From contig NC_090739.1 of assembly GCF_036898095.1 (NCBI RefSeq), positions 67,568,984-67,632,983 on the forward strand: 64,000 nt of DNA, in the 5' to 3' direction. The translations under genes were made by a program, and so were the position numbers. The notes below the pieces were generated by a model. That model saw only the letters and a list, made by a program, of their open reading frames with translations. It made no database searches and was not told where the DNA came from. Below are positions 1 to 9,234 of the stretch, in pieces. The DNA comes from Palaemon carinicauda. Its lineage: Eukaryota; Arthropoda; Malacostraca; Decapoda; Palaemonidae. The first letter of the stretch is position 1. Each line of letters begins with the position of its first letter.

Positions 1-435
1 ATGAGACAAAAACAAAAAAGGGGACCTCTACTCTCTACGTTCCTCCCAGCCTAACAAGGGACTCAACCAAGTTCAGCTGGTACTGCTAGGGTGCCACAGC
101 CCACCCTCCCCCGTTATCCACCACAGATGAAGCTTCATAATGCTGAGTCCCCTACTGCTGCTACCTCCGCGGTCATCTAAGGCATCGGAGGCAGCTGCAG
201 GGCCTACCGGAACTGCGTCACAATCGCTCGCCATTCATTCCTATTTCTAGCACGCTCTCTTGCCTCTCTCACATCTATCCTCCTATCACCCAGAGCTTCC
301 TTCACTCCATCCATCCACCCAAACCTTGGCCTTCCTCTTGTACTTCTCCCATCAACTCTTGCATTCATCACTTTCTTTAGCAGACAGCCATTTTCCATTC
401 CCCTTGCCCTAAGAATTGCATCACATTTCAATATG
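1..435 (-). mobile_element. LINE 3' end (ORF2 C-terminus plus 3'UTR), truncated
   Basis: Minus-strand 3' end of a non-LTR retrotransposon. Coding sequence occupies 431-204 and is followed by a non-coding tail that runs off the window. The tail (about 20-150) is closely repeated at 30960-31085, which shows that it is a dispersed repeat. The upstream part of the LINE is cut off at about 435, exactly where the DIRS-1a terminus begins, so the DIRS probably inserted into this older LINE copy. Confidence 0.7.
204..431 (-). pseudogene. C-terminal remnant of LINE endonuclease/reverse transcriptase
   Basis: Open frame of 75 codons carrying the pattern seen at the C-terminus of many non-LTR reverse transcriptases: a GRPRFGWMDGVKEAL stretch, then an Arg/Glu-rich helix ending in RNRNEWRAIV. 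The catalytic reverse-transcriptase core is absent, so this is a fragment and not a functional protein. It lies directly against the DIRS-1a insertion point. Assignment is by motif recognition; the LINE clade is not determined. Confidence 0.6.
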
Positions 436-477
436 ATATTTTAATTATAAAATAAATTTTTGAATATACTTACCCGG

Positions 478-628
478 TGAATATATAATAGCTGCAACTC
501 TGTTGCTCGACAGACACATACATAAAAACTCGCCAGCGATCGCTATACAGGTTGCGGGTGTGCCCACCAGCGCCAACTGTCGGCCAGATACCACTCTCAA
601 TGTAAACAAAACCTCAATTTCTTCTCAT
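478..628. repeat. DIRS-1a inverted terminal repeat, 3' side
   Basis: Begins with GGTGAATATATAATAGCTGC and matches the reverse complement of 6776-6927 nearly base for base. The outermost ~40 bp on the two sides differ (left ATAAATTTTTGAATATAC, right in complement ATTTTTAAATATTTAAC). This is expected for DIRS elements, whose two outer ends are both copied in the ICR. Confidence 0.85.
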
Positions 629-669
629 CCCACTGCGTCTCTATTGGGGAGGAAGGGAGGGTCGTTTAA

Positions 670-765
670 TTTATATATTCACCGGGTAAGTATATTCAAA
701 AATTTATTTTATAATTAAAATATCATTTTTAAATATTTAACTTAGCCGGTGAATATATAATAGCA
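670..765. repeat. Internal complementary region (ICR) of DIRS-1a
   Basis: The first half (670-722) is the reverse complement of the element's outer left end (436-488). The second half (725-765) is the reverse complement of its outer right end (about 6906-6946). The halves meet at the triplet CAT (ATG on the other strand). This joined-ends arrangement is the diagnostic ICR of DIRS elements and is thought to template closure of the replication circle. Confidence 0.85.
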
Positions 766-1168
766 GATTCACACCCAAGGAGGTGGGTAGAGACCAGAGT
801 TAAATATGTTTACATCGTATAAGCTAAGAGTTTTTTATTTCATTTTGACAGTTATCAATATAACAAAACCAAAATAAATAGGTACCTGGTAAGGAAGTCG
901 ACTTAGACGATTACTCTGCCTTGTAAGTACGTCTTCCTTACGGAGCCCAGCGATCCTCTTAGGATGCTGACAGACCCCCAGGAGCTGAAGTATCAAGGGC
1001 TGCAACCCATACAACAGGACCTCATCAAACCCCTAATCTGGGCGCTCTCAAGAAATGACTTTGACCACCCGCCAAATCAACCAGGATGCGAAAGGCTTCT
1101 TAGCCTTCCGGACAACCCATAAAAACAACATTAAAACATTTCAAGAGACAGATTAAAAGGATATGGAA

Positions 1169-2362
1169 TTAGGGAATTGTAGTGGTTGAGCCCTCACCCA
1201 CTACTGCACTCGCTGCTACGAATGGTCCCAGTGTGTAGCAGTTCTCGTAAAGAGACTGGACATCTTTCAAGTAAAATGACGCGAACACTGACTTGCTTCT
1301 CCAATAGGTTGCGTCCATGATACTTTGCAGAGATCTATTTTGCTTAAAGGCCACGGAAGTTGCTACAGCTCTAACCTCGTGCGTCTTAACCTTAAGCCAA
1401 GATCGGTCTTCCTCACTCAAGTGTGAATGAGCTTCTCGTATTAACAATCTGATAAAATATGACAAAGCATTCTTTGACATAGGCAAGGATGGTTTCTTAA
1501 CCGAACACCATAACGCTTCAGATTGGCCTCGTAAAGGTTTAGTACGAGCTAAGTAGAACTTAAGAGCTCTAACAGGGCATAAGACTCTTTCTAGTTCATT
1601 GCCTACGATCTCCGATAAGCTAGGAATATCGAAAGATTTAGGCCAAGGACGAGAAGGTAGCTCATTTTTGGCTAGGAAACCAAGCTGCAGAGAACAAGTA
1701 GCTTTTTCTGACGAAAACCCGATGTTCTTGCTGAAGGCATGAAGCTCACTGACTCTTTTAGCTGAGGCTAAGCATACCAGGAAAAGAGTCTTAAGAGTGA
1801 GATCTTTCAGGGAGGCTGACTGTAAAGGCTCAAACCTGTCTGACATGAGGAATCTTAGGACCACGTCTAAATTCCACCCAGGAGTAGCCAAACGACGCTC
1901 CTTAGAGGTCTCGAAAGACTTAAGGAGGTCTTGCAGATCTTTATTGTTGGAAAGATCTAAGCCTCTATGCCGGAAGACCGAGGCCAACATGCTTCTGTAG
2001 CCCTTGATAGTAGGAGCTGAAAGGGATCGTACTTTTCTCAGGTATAAGAGAAAATCAGCTATTTGGGCTACAGAGGTACTGGTCGAGGATACGGAAACTG
2101 ACTTGCACCAGTCTCGGAAGACTTCCCACTTCGATTGGTAGACTCTAATGGTAGACGCTCTCCTTGCTCTAGCAATCGCACTGGCTGCCTCCTTCGAAAA
2201 GCCTCTAGCTCTCGAGAGTCTTTCGATAGTCTGAAGGCAGTCAGACGAAGAGCGTGGAGGCTTTGGTGTACCTTCTTTACGTGTGGCTGACGTAGAAGGT
2301 CTACTCTTAGAGGAAGACTTCTGGGAACGTCTACTAGCCATCGAAGTACCTCGGTGAACCAT
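1169..2362 (-). CDS. DIRS-1a tyrosine recombinase
   Basis: Predicted integrase of DIRS-1a, which would recombine the circular DNA copy into the chromosome. From the Met at 2362 it is 397 residues. The catalytic pattern of the tyrosine recombinase family is visible: R203 in SAKRVSEL, H328-x-x-R331 in THEVRAV, W354, and the nucleophile Y364 in SFYLKDV. An N-terminal SAM-like core-binding region lies around residues 55-150. The frame is open further upstream to 3817, but that part overlaps RT/RNase H in another frame and looks like a shadow, so the Met just before the conserved region is chosen. It overlaps the RT frame by 295 bp and lies in the -1 (+2) frame relative to it. The true start is uncertain. 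Confidence 0.85.
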   Translation of the reverse strand: MVHRGTSMASRRSQKSSSKSRPSTSATRKEGTPKPPRSSSDCLQTIERLSRARGFSKEAASAIARARRASTIRVYQSKWEVFRDWCKSVSVSSTSTSVAQIADFLLYLRKVRSLSAPTIKGYRSMLASVFRHRGLDLSNNKDLQDLLKSFETSKERRLATPGWNLDVVLRFLMSDRFEPLQSASLKDLTLKTLFLVCLASAKRVSELHAFSKNIGFSSEKATCSLQLGFLAKNELPSRPWPKSFDIPSLSEIVGNELERVLCPVRALKFYLARTKPLRGQSEALWCSVKKPSLPMSKNALSYFIRLLIREAHSHLSEEDRSWLKVKTHEVRAVATSVAFKQNRSLQSIMDATYWRSKSVFASFYLKDVQSLYENCYTLGPFVAASAVVGEGSTTTIP

Positions 2363-4215
2363 TCTCTCGCGGGCCAGAGGGGAGCAACTAACGTCAACCT
2401 TGTCCCTTCGTGAGAGGCGAATTTCTGCAGTACCTTGTTGACAATCTTGAATGGTGGGAATGCGTAAAGATCTAGATGTGACCAATCTAGGAGGAAGGCA
2501 TCTATATGTATTGCTGCTGGGTCCGGGACTGGAGAACAATAGATTGGAAGCCTCTTGGTCAGCGAGGTTGCAAAGAGATCTATGGTGGGTTGACCCCAAG
2601 TCGCCCAAAGTCTCTTGCACACATCCTTGTGGAGGGTCCATTCGGTTGGAATTACTTGACCTTTCCGACTGAGACAATCTGCTAGGACGTTCAAGTCGCC
2701 CTGGATGAACCTCGTTACTAGGGAGATGCCTCGATCTTTTGACCAGATGAGCAGGTCCCTTGCGATCTCGTACAAAGTCAGTGAGTGGGTACCTCCCTGT
2801 TTGGAAATGTACGCCAAGGCCGTGGTGTTGTCCGAGTTTACCTCCACCACCTTGCCTCGAAGGAGATTCTCGAAGCTTATCAAGGCCAGATGAACCGCCA
2901 AAAGCTCCTTGCTGTTGATATGCATGCTCCTCTGACTCGAGTTCCACAGACCTGAGCATTCCCGACCGTCCAGCGTCGCGCCCCAGCCCAAGTCCGATGC
3001 GTCCGAGAAGAGAACGTGGTTGGGAATCTGAACTGCCAGGGGAAGACCCTCTCGTAGGCTGATATTGTCCTTCCACCAAGTCAGACAAGACTTTATCTTT
3101 TCGGAAATCGGGATCGAGACCGCCTCTAGCGTCTTGTCCTTTTTCCAGTGAAAAGCCAGATGGAATTGAAGAGGACGGAGGTGTAGCCTTCCTAGCGAGA
3201 CAAATTGCTCCAGGGATGACAGCGTTCCTACCAGACTCATCCACAGCCTGACTGAGCAGCATTCTTTCTTCAGCATCTTCTGGATGGAGAGCAGGGCTTG
3301 ATCTATTCTGGGGGCCGACGGAAAAGCCCGAAAAACTTGACTGTGAATCTCCATCCCTAAATACAGAATAGTTTGGGATGGGACCAGCTGTGACTTTTCC
3401 AAGTTGACTAGGAGTCCCAATTCCTTGGTCAGATCTAGAGTCCAATTGAGATCCTTCAGACAGCGATGACTGGAAGAGGCTCTGAGAAGCCAGTCGTCCA
3501 AATAAAGGGAGGCTCGGATGTCCGATAAGTGGAGGAATTTTGCCACATTCCTCATAAGCCTCGTAAACACGAGAGGAGCTGTGCTTAGGCCAAAGCACAG
3601 GGCCCGAAACTGGTACACCACATCGTCGAAGACGAATCTCAGAAAAGGTTGGGAGTCTGAGTGAATGGGGATGTGGAAGTAGGCGTCCCTTAGGTCTAGA
3701 GAGACCATCCAGTCTTCCTTTCTGACCGCTGCTAGGACTGACTTTGTGGTCTCCATGGTAAACTTCGTCTTTGTGACAAAGACATTCAGAGCACTGACGT
3801 CTAGCACCGGTCTCCAACCTCCTGTCTTCTTTGCTACTAGGAAGAGACGGTTGTAAAACCGCGGCGATTGAAGGTCCGAGACTTTGACCACCGCTCCCTT
3901 CTCTAGCAAAAGAGACACTTCCAGTTTCAGGGCTTGTCTCTTTTCTTCCTCTCGGTACCTGGGAGAGAGATCGATGGGGGACGTCGCTAGAGGAGGTTTG
4001 CGTACAAAAGGGATTTTGTACCCCTCTCTGAGCAACCTCACAGATTGTTGATCTGCGCCTCTCTTCTCCCAGGCTTGCCAGAAGTTCTTGAGTCTGGCAC
4101 CTACTGCTGTCTGAAGTTGCGGGCAGTCAGACTCTGCCCTTAGAGGACTTGGATCCTTTTCTCTTCCCTCTCTTCCCTTCGGCACGAGCACCTCCCCTGC
4201 TGGAGGCTCTGCCAC
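2068..4215 (-). CDS. DIRS-1a reverse transcriptase / RNase H polyprotein
   Basis: Copies element RNA into DNA. Of 715 residues, the RT core spans about 120-290 with catalytic D174 in SLDLRDAY and the YLDD box at 238-241. RNase H follows at about 400-520 with D405 (SDAS), E437 (SKELLAV), D462 (NSDNTTA) and D513 (LADCLS). The C-terminal region (about 525-630, with FPPF at 586-589) sits where DIRS elements carry a Dam-like methyltransferase domain; that assignment is tentative because no clear DPPY box is seen. It overlaps the gag end by 89 bp in the +1 frame, so translation may involve frameshifting or reinitiation. All catalytic residues are present. Confidence 0.92.
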   Translation of the reverse strand: MAEPPAGEVLVPKGREGREKDPSPLRAESDCPQLQTAVGARLKNFWQAWEKRGADQQSVRLLREGYKIPFVRKPPLATSPIDLSPRYREEEKRQALKLEVSLLLEKGAVVKVSDLQSPRFYNRLFLVAKKTGGWRPVLDVSALNVFVTKTKFTMETTKSVLAAVRKEDWMVSLDLRDAYFHIPIHSDSQPFLRFVFDDVVYQFRALCFGLSTAPLVFTRLMRNVAKFLHLSDIRASLYLDDWLLRASSSHRCLKDLNWTLDLTKELGLLVNLEKSQLVPSQTILYLGMEIHSQVFRAFPSAPRIDQALLSIQKMLKKECCSVRLWMSLVGTLSSLEQFVSLGRLHLRPLQFHLAFHWKKDKTLEAVSIPISEKIKSCLTWWKDNISLREGLPLAVQIPNHVLFSDASDLGWGATLDGRECSGLWNSSQRSMHINSKELLAVHLALISFENLLRGKVVEVNSDNTTALAYISKQGGTHSLTLYEIARDLLIWSKDRGISLVTRFIQGDLNVLADCLSRKGQVIPTEWTLHKDVCKRLWATWGQPTIDLFATSLTKRLPIYCSPVPDPAAIHIDAFLLDWSHLDLYAFPPFKIVNKVLQKFASHEGTRLTLVAPLWPAREWFTEVLRWLVDVPRSLPLRVDLLRQPHVKKVHQSLHALRLTAFRLSKDSRELEAFRRRQPVRLLEQGERLPLESTNRSGKSSETGASQFPYPRPVPL

Positions 4216-6571
4216 GAAAGGGCGGGATAAACCGAGACGCTGGAGTGTCTATCCTAGGTCTAGCAGACAAGGCAGGCAAAGGGGGAGCTTTGCGAGCCGA
4301 GGACGCAACTAGATCGTGGGTGTCCTTCTGCACTAAAGACAAGGCAATTTCCTTAACCAAGACTTCAGGAAACAGGCACTTAGACAAGGGCGCAAAGAGT
4401 AGCTCAGATCTTTGGCATGGCGTCACTCCAGCAGACAGGAAAGAGCACAGAGACTCTCGTTTCTTCAGGACTCCGGACGTGAATGAAGCGGCAAGTTCGT
4501 TGGACCCATCACGGACGGCCTTGTCCATGCAGGACATAATGAGTAAGGAAACATCCTTATCTGCAGAAGAGATTTTCCTACTCAGGGCTCCTAAACACCA
4601 GTCCAGGAAGTTAAAGACTTCGAACGCCCTAAATATGCCTTTAAGAAGGTGGTCCAGGTCCGAAGGTGACCAACAAATCTTCGAGCGTCTCATGGCAAGG
4701 CGGCGGGGAGAGTCTACAAGACTTGAGAAGTCGCCCTGGGCAGAGGCAGGAACTCCCAAGCCGAGAACTTCTCCCGTGGCATACCAGACGCTCGATCTAG
4801 ACGAGAGTTTAGATGGGGGGAAGGCAAATGCTGTCTTCCCTAAACTCCTCTTGGTCTCTAACCAATCGCCTAACAGCCGTAAAGCTCTCTTGGAAGAGCG
4901 AGAGAGAACGAGTTTAGTAAAGGCAGGCATGGTAGTAGGAACGCCTAAGACAAACTCTGACGGCGGCGAACGAGGAGCCACAGAAATAAAGTGATCAGGG
5001 AACAACTCTTTAAAAACAGCCATGACTTTTCTAAAGTCCAAGGATGGTTGAACTGCTTTAGGCTCATCTAGTTCTGAAGGTTGATCATCAGGGTGTGGTT
5101 CAGCAACGTCCTCATCTGACAGTTCCTCATCCGATAACTGATGAGAAAACGGCAAAGGAGTAGGCAACGTTTGACTCGCAGAGTCCGGTCGCACTGGTGC
5201 ATACGTGACGGAGCCGGACGCAGCGTCCTGTAACTGCTGAACAGTCTGGGAACTGTCAACAACCACAGGTGCGCGAGGACGCACAGCGTCCACCCGAGAC
5301 TGTTTAGACCGTCTGGGTTGTGCAGTCAACACCATACCGGGTTGCGGAGGTTGACGCACCGCGTCAAAACAAGTCAACTCTGATGGTTGATGAACGTCCT
5401 GAACGTCACCAATCACATCAGTGCGTTGCCTAACGTCAACATGCGGCTGGAAATCCACACTGGGTCGCATCGGTGGAGGTACTACCCCAACTGGTTGACG
5501 CGAGAAAGCTACATCAACGTCAACAGGACGCACAACAGACCGCTTGGATGGCTGATGGCCAGTAGGTTCGGCGGAAATCTTCTCAGCATTGTAGTCCTCC
5601 ATCAAGGACGCAAGCTTGGACTGCATGTCTTGCAGTAACTCCCATTTAGGGTCTACGGAAGCAGGTGCGGTAACAGACGGGGCTAGCGAATGAGACGGCA
5701 CAACTTTGCCTCTCTTAGGCGGCGAGCAGTCATCAGATGACGGCAACGGGTCCGAACTGTCCCAGTGGCTACAACCGGGACGTTGGACTTGTCCTGAAGG
5801 GACCGACTTACGCTTTAAAGGTCTGGAGACCTTGGTCCAAGGTTTCTTACGAGAAACACCTTCGGACGACGAGGTAAAAATGGGCTCTCTCGTCTTACGT
5901 TGGTAGGGGCGATCTTGGAGAGATACGCCTGATACCATAGAGGGAACGTCTGTTCGCTGATCAAGGCCTCTCGAACCCATGAGTCGTACGACATTGCTTC
6001 TCCCCTGGGCTTGGGAGCTTGCAAGAGGTCCCGGACTAGGTGGACGACAGGCACGAACAGACGAACCCTCGAGCGCAACACTGTTCACAACACTTTGAGA
6101 AACACTAGGCACTTTAACACTTTCCGCCGTGGCACTTTGACACTTGAGTTCCTTTACGTCCGCCATGAGTTGATTTCGGTCACTTGCTAATGCCTCAACT
6201 CTCTCCCCCAAGGCATGAATAGCACGCATCATGTCTTGCATCGACGGATCCTGAGTGCTAGGAGGGGGGTTAGGAACAACCACTACAGGGGAAGGATTAG
6301 GTTCAGGGGCATGTGGAGAGGAAAAATCTACCGACCTAGAAGAACTTCTCCTTACCCTATCTCTCTCTAGTCTGCGTGTATATTTATCAAATTCGATAAA
6401 ATCGAATTCCGAAAGGCCCACGCATTCCTCACACCGATCTTCCAATTGACAGGTTTTACCACGACAATTGGAACAAACAGTGTGAGGGTCGAGAGAAGCC
6501 TTTGGAAGACGCCTATGACAGTCCCTAGCATTACATTTTCTGAACTTGGGAACTTGAGAAGGGTCAGCCAT
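4127..6571 (-). CDS. DIRS-1a gag-like protein with N-terminal Cys cluster
   Basis: First frame of the element, 814 residues, starting 375 bp inside the 5' terminus. A zinc-binding-type cluster lies at the N-terminus (C13, C18, H30, C33, C36, C41, C47, C50). It is followed by a low-complexity Ser/Pro/Val/Arg-rich middle with a short coiled-coil-like stretch near 125-150, then a better conserved C-terminal domain (about 560-780) containing FLDWCLGALSRK and SGVLKKRES. The same C-terminal pattern recurs in DIRS-1b and, decayed, in DIRS-1c. The very end is Arg/Gly/Lys-rich, as expected for nucleic-acid binding. Capsid-like function is inferred from position only. Confidence 0.8.
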   Translation of the reverse strand: MADPSQVPKFRKCNARDCHRRLPKASLDPHTVCSNCRGKTCQLEDRCEECVGLSEFDFIEFDKYTRRLERDRVRRSSSRSVDFSSPHAPEPNPSPVVVVPNPPPSTQDPSMQDMMRAIHALGERVEALASDRNQLMADVKELKCQSATAESVKVPSVSQSVVNSVALEGSSVRACRPPSPGPLASSQAQGRSNVVRLMGSRGLDQRTDVPSMVSGVSLQDRPYQRKTREPIFTSSSEGVSRKKPWTKVSRPLKRKSVPSGQVQRPGCSHWDSSDPLPSSDDCSPPKRGKVVPSHSLAPSVTAPASVDPKWELLQDMQSKLASLMEDYNAEKISAEPTGHQPSKRSVVRPVDVDVAFSRQPVGVVPPPMRPSVDFQPHVDVRQRTDVIGDVQDVHQPSELTCFDAVRQPPQPGMVLTAQPRRSKQSRVDAVRPRAPVVVDSSQTVQQLQDAASGSVTYAPVRPDSASQTLPTPLPFSHQLSDEELSDEDVAEPHPDDQPSELDEPKAVQPSLDFRKVMAVFKELFPDHFISVAPRSPPSEFVLGVPTTMPAFTKLVLSRSSKRALRLLGDWLETKRSLGKTAFAFPPSKLSSRSSVWYATGEVLGLGVPASAQGDFSSLVDSPRRLAMRRSKICWSPSDLDHLLKGIFRAFEVFNFLDWCLGALSRKISSADKDVSLLIMSCMDKAVRDGSNELAASFTSGVLKKRESLCSFLSAGVTPCQRSELLFAPLSKCLFPEVLVKEIALSLVQKDTHDLVASSARKAPPLPALSARPRIDTPASRFIPPFRGRASSRGGARAEGKRGKRKGSKSSKGRV

Positions 6572-6775
6572 TTTGAATTAGTCAAGGGAAAATTCCAAAA
6601 AACGATCTAAGTCATCAACAATTAATCCGATTCAAAAAAGAGTTCAAGGATTTATTTGAAGAAAAACACCTGTACTGCGAAAGCTCAAACCAAATTAAAG
6701 TACTTCACCAAATATGATGGGAAAAACTCCAGGTTCAACAGCGAGTAAAGTACGTCTTGTCGACACGTCGACAGA

Positions 6776-6927
6776 GAAGAAATTGAGGTTTTGTTTACAT
6801 CGAGAGTGGTATCTGGCCGACAGTTGGCGCTGGTGGGCACACCCGCAACCTGTATAGCGATCGCTGGCGAGTTTTTATGTATGTGTCTGTCGAGCAACAG
6901 AGTTGCAGCTATTATATATTCACCGGC
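6776..6927. repeat. DIRS-1a inverted terminal repeat, 5' side
   Basis: Reverse complement of 478-628 with very few differences. Because it precedes gag it probably also holds the element promoter and RNA start; no TATA box is obvious. Confidence 0.85.
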
Positions 6928-7039
6928 TAAGTTAAATATTTAAAAATTACTGTTTTCTTAAAACCTGCAATAATGAGCTGAGATCAGTGCCTCATTTGAG
7001 AAACCAAAGTTTCTGAACATAAAAGAATATCTTACTGTC

Positions 7040-7715
7040 TGGAGGTAAATGGAAGGCCCTGAATACTGGCATGCAGTCCACAAACACTGCAATATAGTAA
7101 ATGACCCTGGCAAAGTCGAGGATATACTGGTTCTGGATTTTGCTGTCTCCAGATAGGATAAGGATTAAAAGCAATAAAAAATTCATTATACTTGAAAACA
7201 AGCTTTAAAATAATGATAAAAACAATATTGACAGAAATAGATAAAGTGACAGATACAAACCATAGACTAAGCATAAAATGTTGGATAAAATTAGTTAACA
7301 TGGCAGAGCCAACACACCATGCAAGACTAAGTATCCTCCAGGATAGCCACTTCAACTGAAGAGAGGACAGTAAGGATGGTTTTGAAAATGAATAATTGTG
7401 AGTAATATAAAGAAACGGATAAGGAAAAGGCCAACTCTTGATAAACATCCAGGCATCCATGGCCCTTCTATTAAGCCTGTCCAACACACCATTTAAAAAA
7501 ACAAGAGGAAGAGAAAACAGATAACATAGTGTGCCCGAGTGTACCATCAAGCAAGCAAACTCTACCCCAATAGTGGAAGACCATGGTACAGAGGTTATGG
7601 CACTGCCCAAGACTAGAGAGCAATGATTTGATTTTGGAGTGTCCTTCTCCTAGAAGACCTGTTTAACCCAGCTCAATTCTCTCTTCTACCCTTACCAAAT
7701 GGTAAGCAGCCACTG
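7040..7715 (-). repeat. Dispersed SINE-like repeat, copy A (diverged)
   Basis: Read on the minus strand, 7715-7450 matches the 5' half of the repeat at 14913-15314 (GTTCAGTGGCT, then a block ending in GTGTACCATGGTCTTCCA-like sequence). The remainder is less similar. An apparent 192-codon minus-strand frame here is a by-product of the repeat and is not called as a gene. It lies in POC1 intron 3, 0.4 kb from exon 3. Confidence 0.55.
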
Positions 7716-8125
7716 AACAATTAAAGTGCAGTAAGGAAGGAGGCATGATCCTTACTCCGAAAATAAAAGATGGTATTTGAGCACATATCAGCAACCAGGC
7801 AGCCTCTACTCCAGTATCAGTATTGATTTTCAACTATGTGTCATTGTGTATCCAGCATATTACAGCATAAGAGGTGCTGTGATGGATTCAATAGAGCCTG
7901 AATCTGTAGGTCTTCCTTATACTTACTAAGTCTGTGTTGTGCAGGTTGATACACTGGCCATGGAGCAGGAGGGCAATATTTCTTTGGTATTTTCTTGTCC
8001 TATTGGATTTCTTGTTCTAGTCTTTCACAGGAAAGATCACACTCTTCACAAGCCTGAAAACAAGCAAGTGCATGGAAGCTTAATGTAAATGTACATATTA
8101 AATCAAGACCACTTTTTAAACTTAC
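7716..8125. other. Intron 3 sequence, no feature seen
   Basis: AT-rich sequence between the SINE-like copy and POC1 exon 3. No coding or repeat signal recognised. Confidence 0.5.
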
Positions 8126-8286
8126 CCAGTTTGTATGCGTAGGCAGAGAACACACAAACTTATGCCGATGGACATTCCATATCTTGATAGTCTTATCATC
8201 AGAACCAGTAACTATCTGTTGACCATCAGGCGAGAAATGCACTGATCGCACTGAGTTATTATGAGCTCGAAATTCTGTAGAGTCAC
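8126..8286 (-). CDS. POC1: POC1-like centriolar WD40 protein, coding exon 3 (blade 3)
   Basis: Internal exon of 161 bp encoding the third WD40 blade. It begins in [19 protein letters not shown], continues [18 protein letters not shown] and ends THTNW. POC1 proteins are core centriole/basal-body proteins with an N-terminal seven-blade WD40 propeller that stabilise the triplet microtubules. The acceptor (TTTTAG) precedes 8286 and the donor GTAAGT follows 8126. The exon enters with two bases completing a Gly codon left by exon 2 and ends in phase 0 after Trp. Blades 4-7 and the C-terminal coiled coil must lie beyond the left edge. The gene name rests on motif similarity across three exons. Confidence 0.88.
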
Positions 8287-9234
8287 CTAAAATGAGAAAA
8301 AATCTTTAGTATCTTACAGTAAACTTTATGACCTGCTCTTTCTAGACTTAAGAAACCCACCTGCAATTGCTAGTGCAAAAACAATTAGACCTATTTTTCT
8401 TGTCTATCCTAACTAGCAATTTAATCAGCATCTAGAAGGCAGCTAGATTGAACTGGTAGTAAATTCATGTTGTTAAAATGTTGCACCCAAAATTATTCCA
8501 CATTTCTTTCTTTTCAGTTAATTATATTTCTTTGTCCTTACAACTATAAATGATGACCGAATCTTATGGGAGTTTGAGGATCATAAAAGGAATGCTTTCA
8601 GTTTTATCTCTGCTGCTTGCATGAAATATTTATTATGAATGACAATGTGCCACAATTGTTTGAATATCAGTCTAGATGAGACATTACTCCTACAATAATT
8701 ACTTTGTGATGAATGTGGCCAAAATGAAGATTAGAAAGACAAAGATCTTAGTCTGGCTGTCCTGACAAAACTATGGAAGGCTATATAAAATAATCAAAGC
8801 CTTGGAATTAATTTGCAAGTATTTAAAAAATACTCAACACATCAATATGATAAAGGTTAAAAACAATAGCGGGTAAAAAAGAGAGATGGTACAATAAAAT
8901 ACAGCAGTAACAAAATGAGTGACTAATATTAAAAGTAGCACCAAGATGAGAAGCAACAGATAAGAACAACATGTATTTATCATACACAGCAAATTTAAAG
9001 ATATAAGTGACTTAGTCTACCCTTATATAGTGGCCTGTCAAAGATGCTTAGTGACAGGAACCTTGGAAAGAGAATGAAAAAAGGCAGAGCAGGAAGGGGA
9101 AGACAATTTTTACCCATAAAGAGTATAAGTATAATTTCTTTAAATATATAAAGCTCATAAAAATACAAAGCTAAAGCTGCGATATTGAAATTGGAATCAT
9201 ACAAACATAACTAGAGGATAAAACCAAATAAGAC
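8287..9234. other. Intron 2 sequence, no feature seen
   Basis: AT-rich intronic DNA between exon 3 and the family B element. No coding exon, RNA gene or clear repeat recognised. A 69-codon minus frame near 9000-9200 has no recognisable motif and is treated as chance. Confidence 0.5.

Larger units (their letters stand above)
436..6946 (-). mobile_element. DIRS-type retrotransposon, full length, copy DIRS-1a
   Basis: Complete DIRS element read on the minus strand, with its 5' end at about 6946 and its 3' end at about 436. It has inverted terminal repeats and an internal complementary region (ICR) near the 3' end. Three overlapping open frames (gag, RT/RNase H, tyrosine recombinase) lack internal stops. 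DIRS elements are copied through RNA and thought to integrate as circles using a tyrosine recombinase, so no long target-site duplication is expected and none is seen. It sits in intron 3 of the POC1-like gene. The closest relative here is DIRS-1b at 34207-40738. Intact frames suggest recent or possible activity. Confidence 0.9.

Noticed and set aside
2363..3817. Open frame continuing upstream of the DIRS-1a recombinase, as if the protein were 882 residues
   Set aside because: It overlaps RT/RNase H in another frame, is Ser/Arg-rich without motifs, and reflects codon bias of the true frame. The same applies to 36128-37582 in DIRS-1b and 17646-19424 in family C.
7032..7610. 192-codon hydrophobic frame on the minus strand
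   Set aside because: It coincides with a dispersed SINE-like repeat; similar spurious frames arise from other copies such as 15047-15265.
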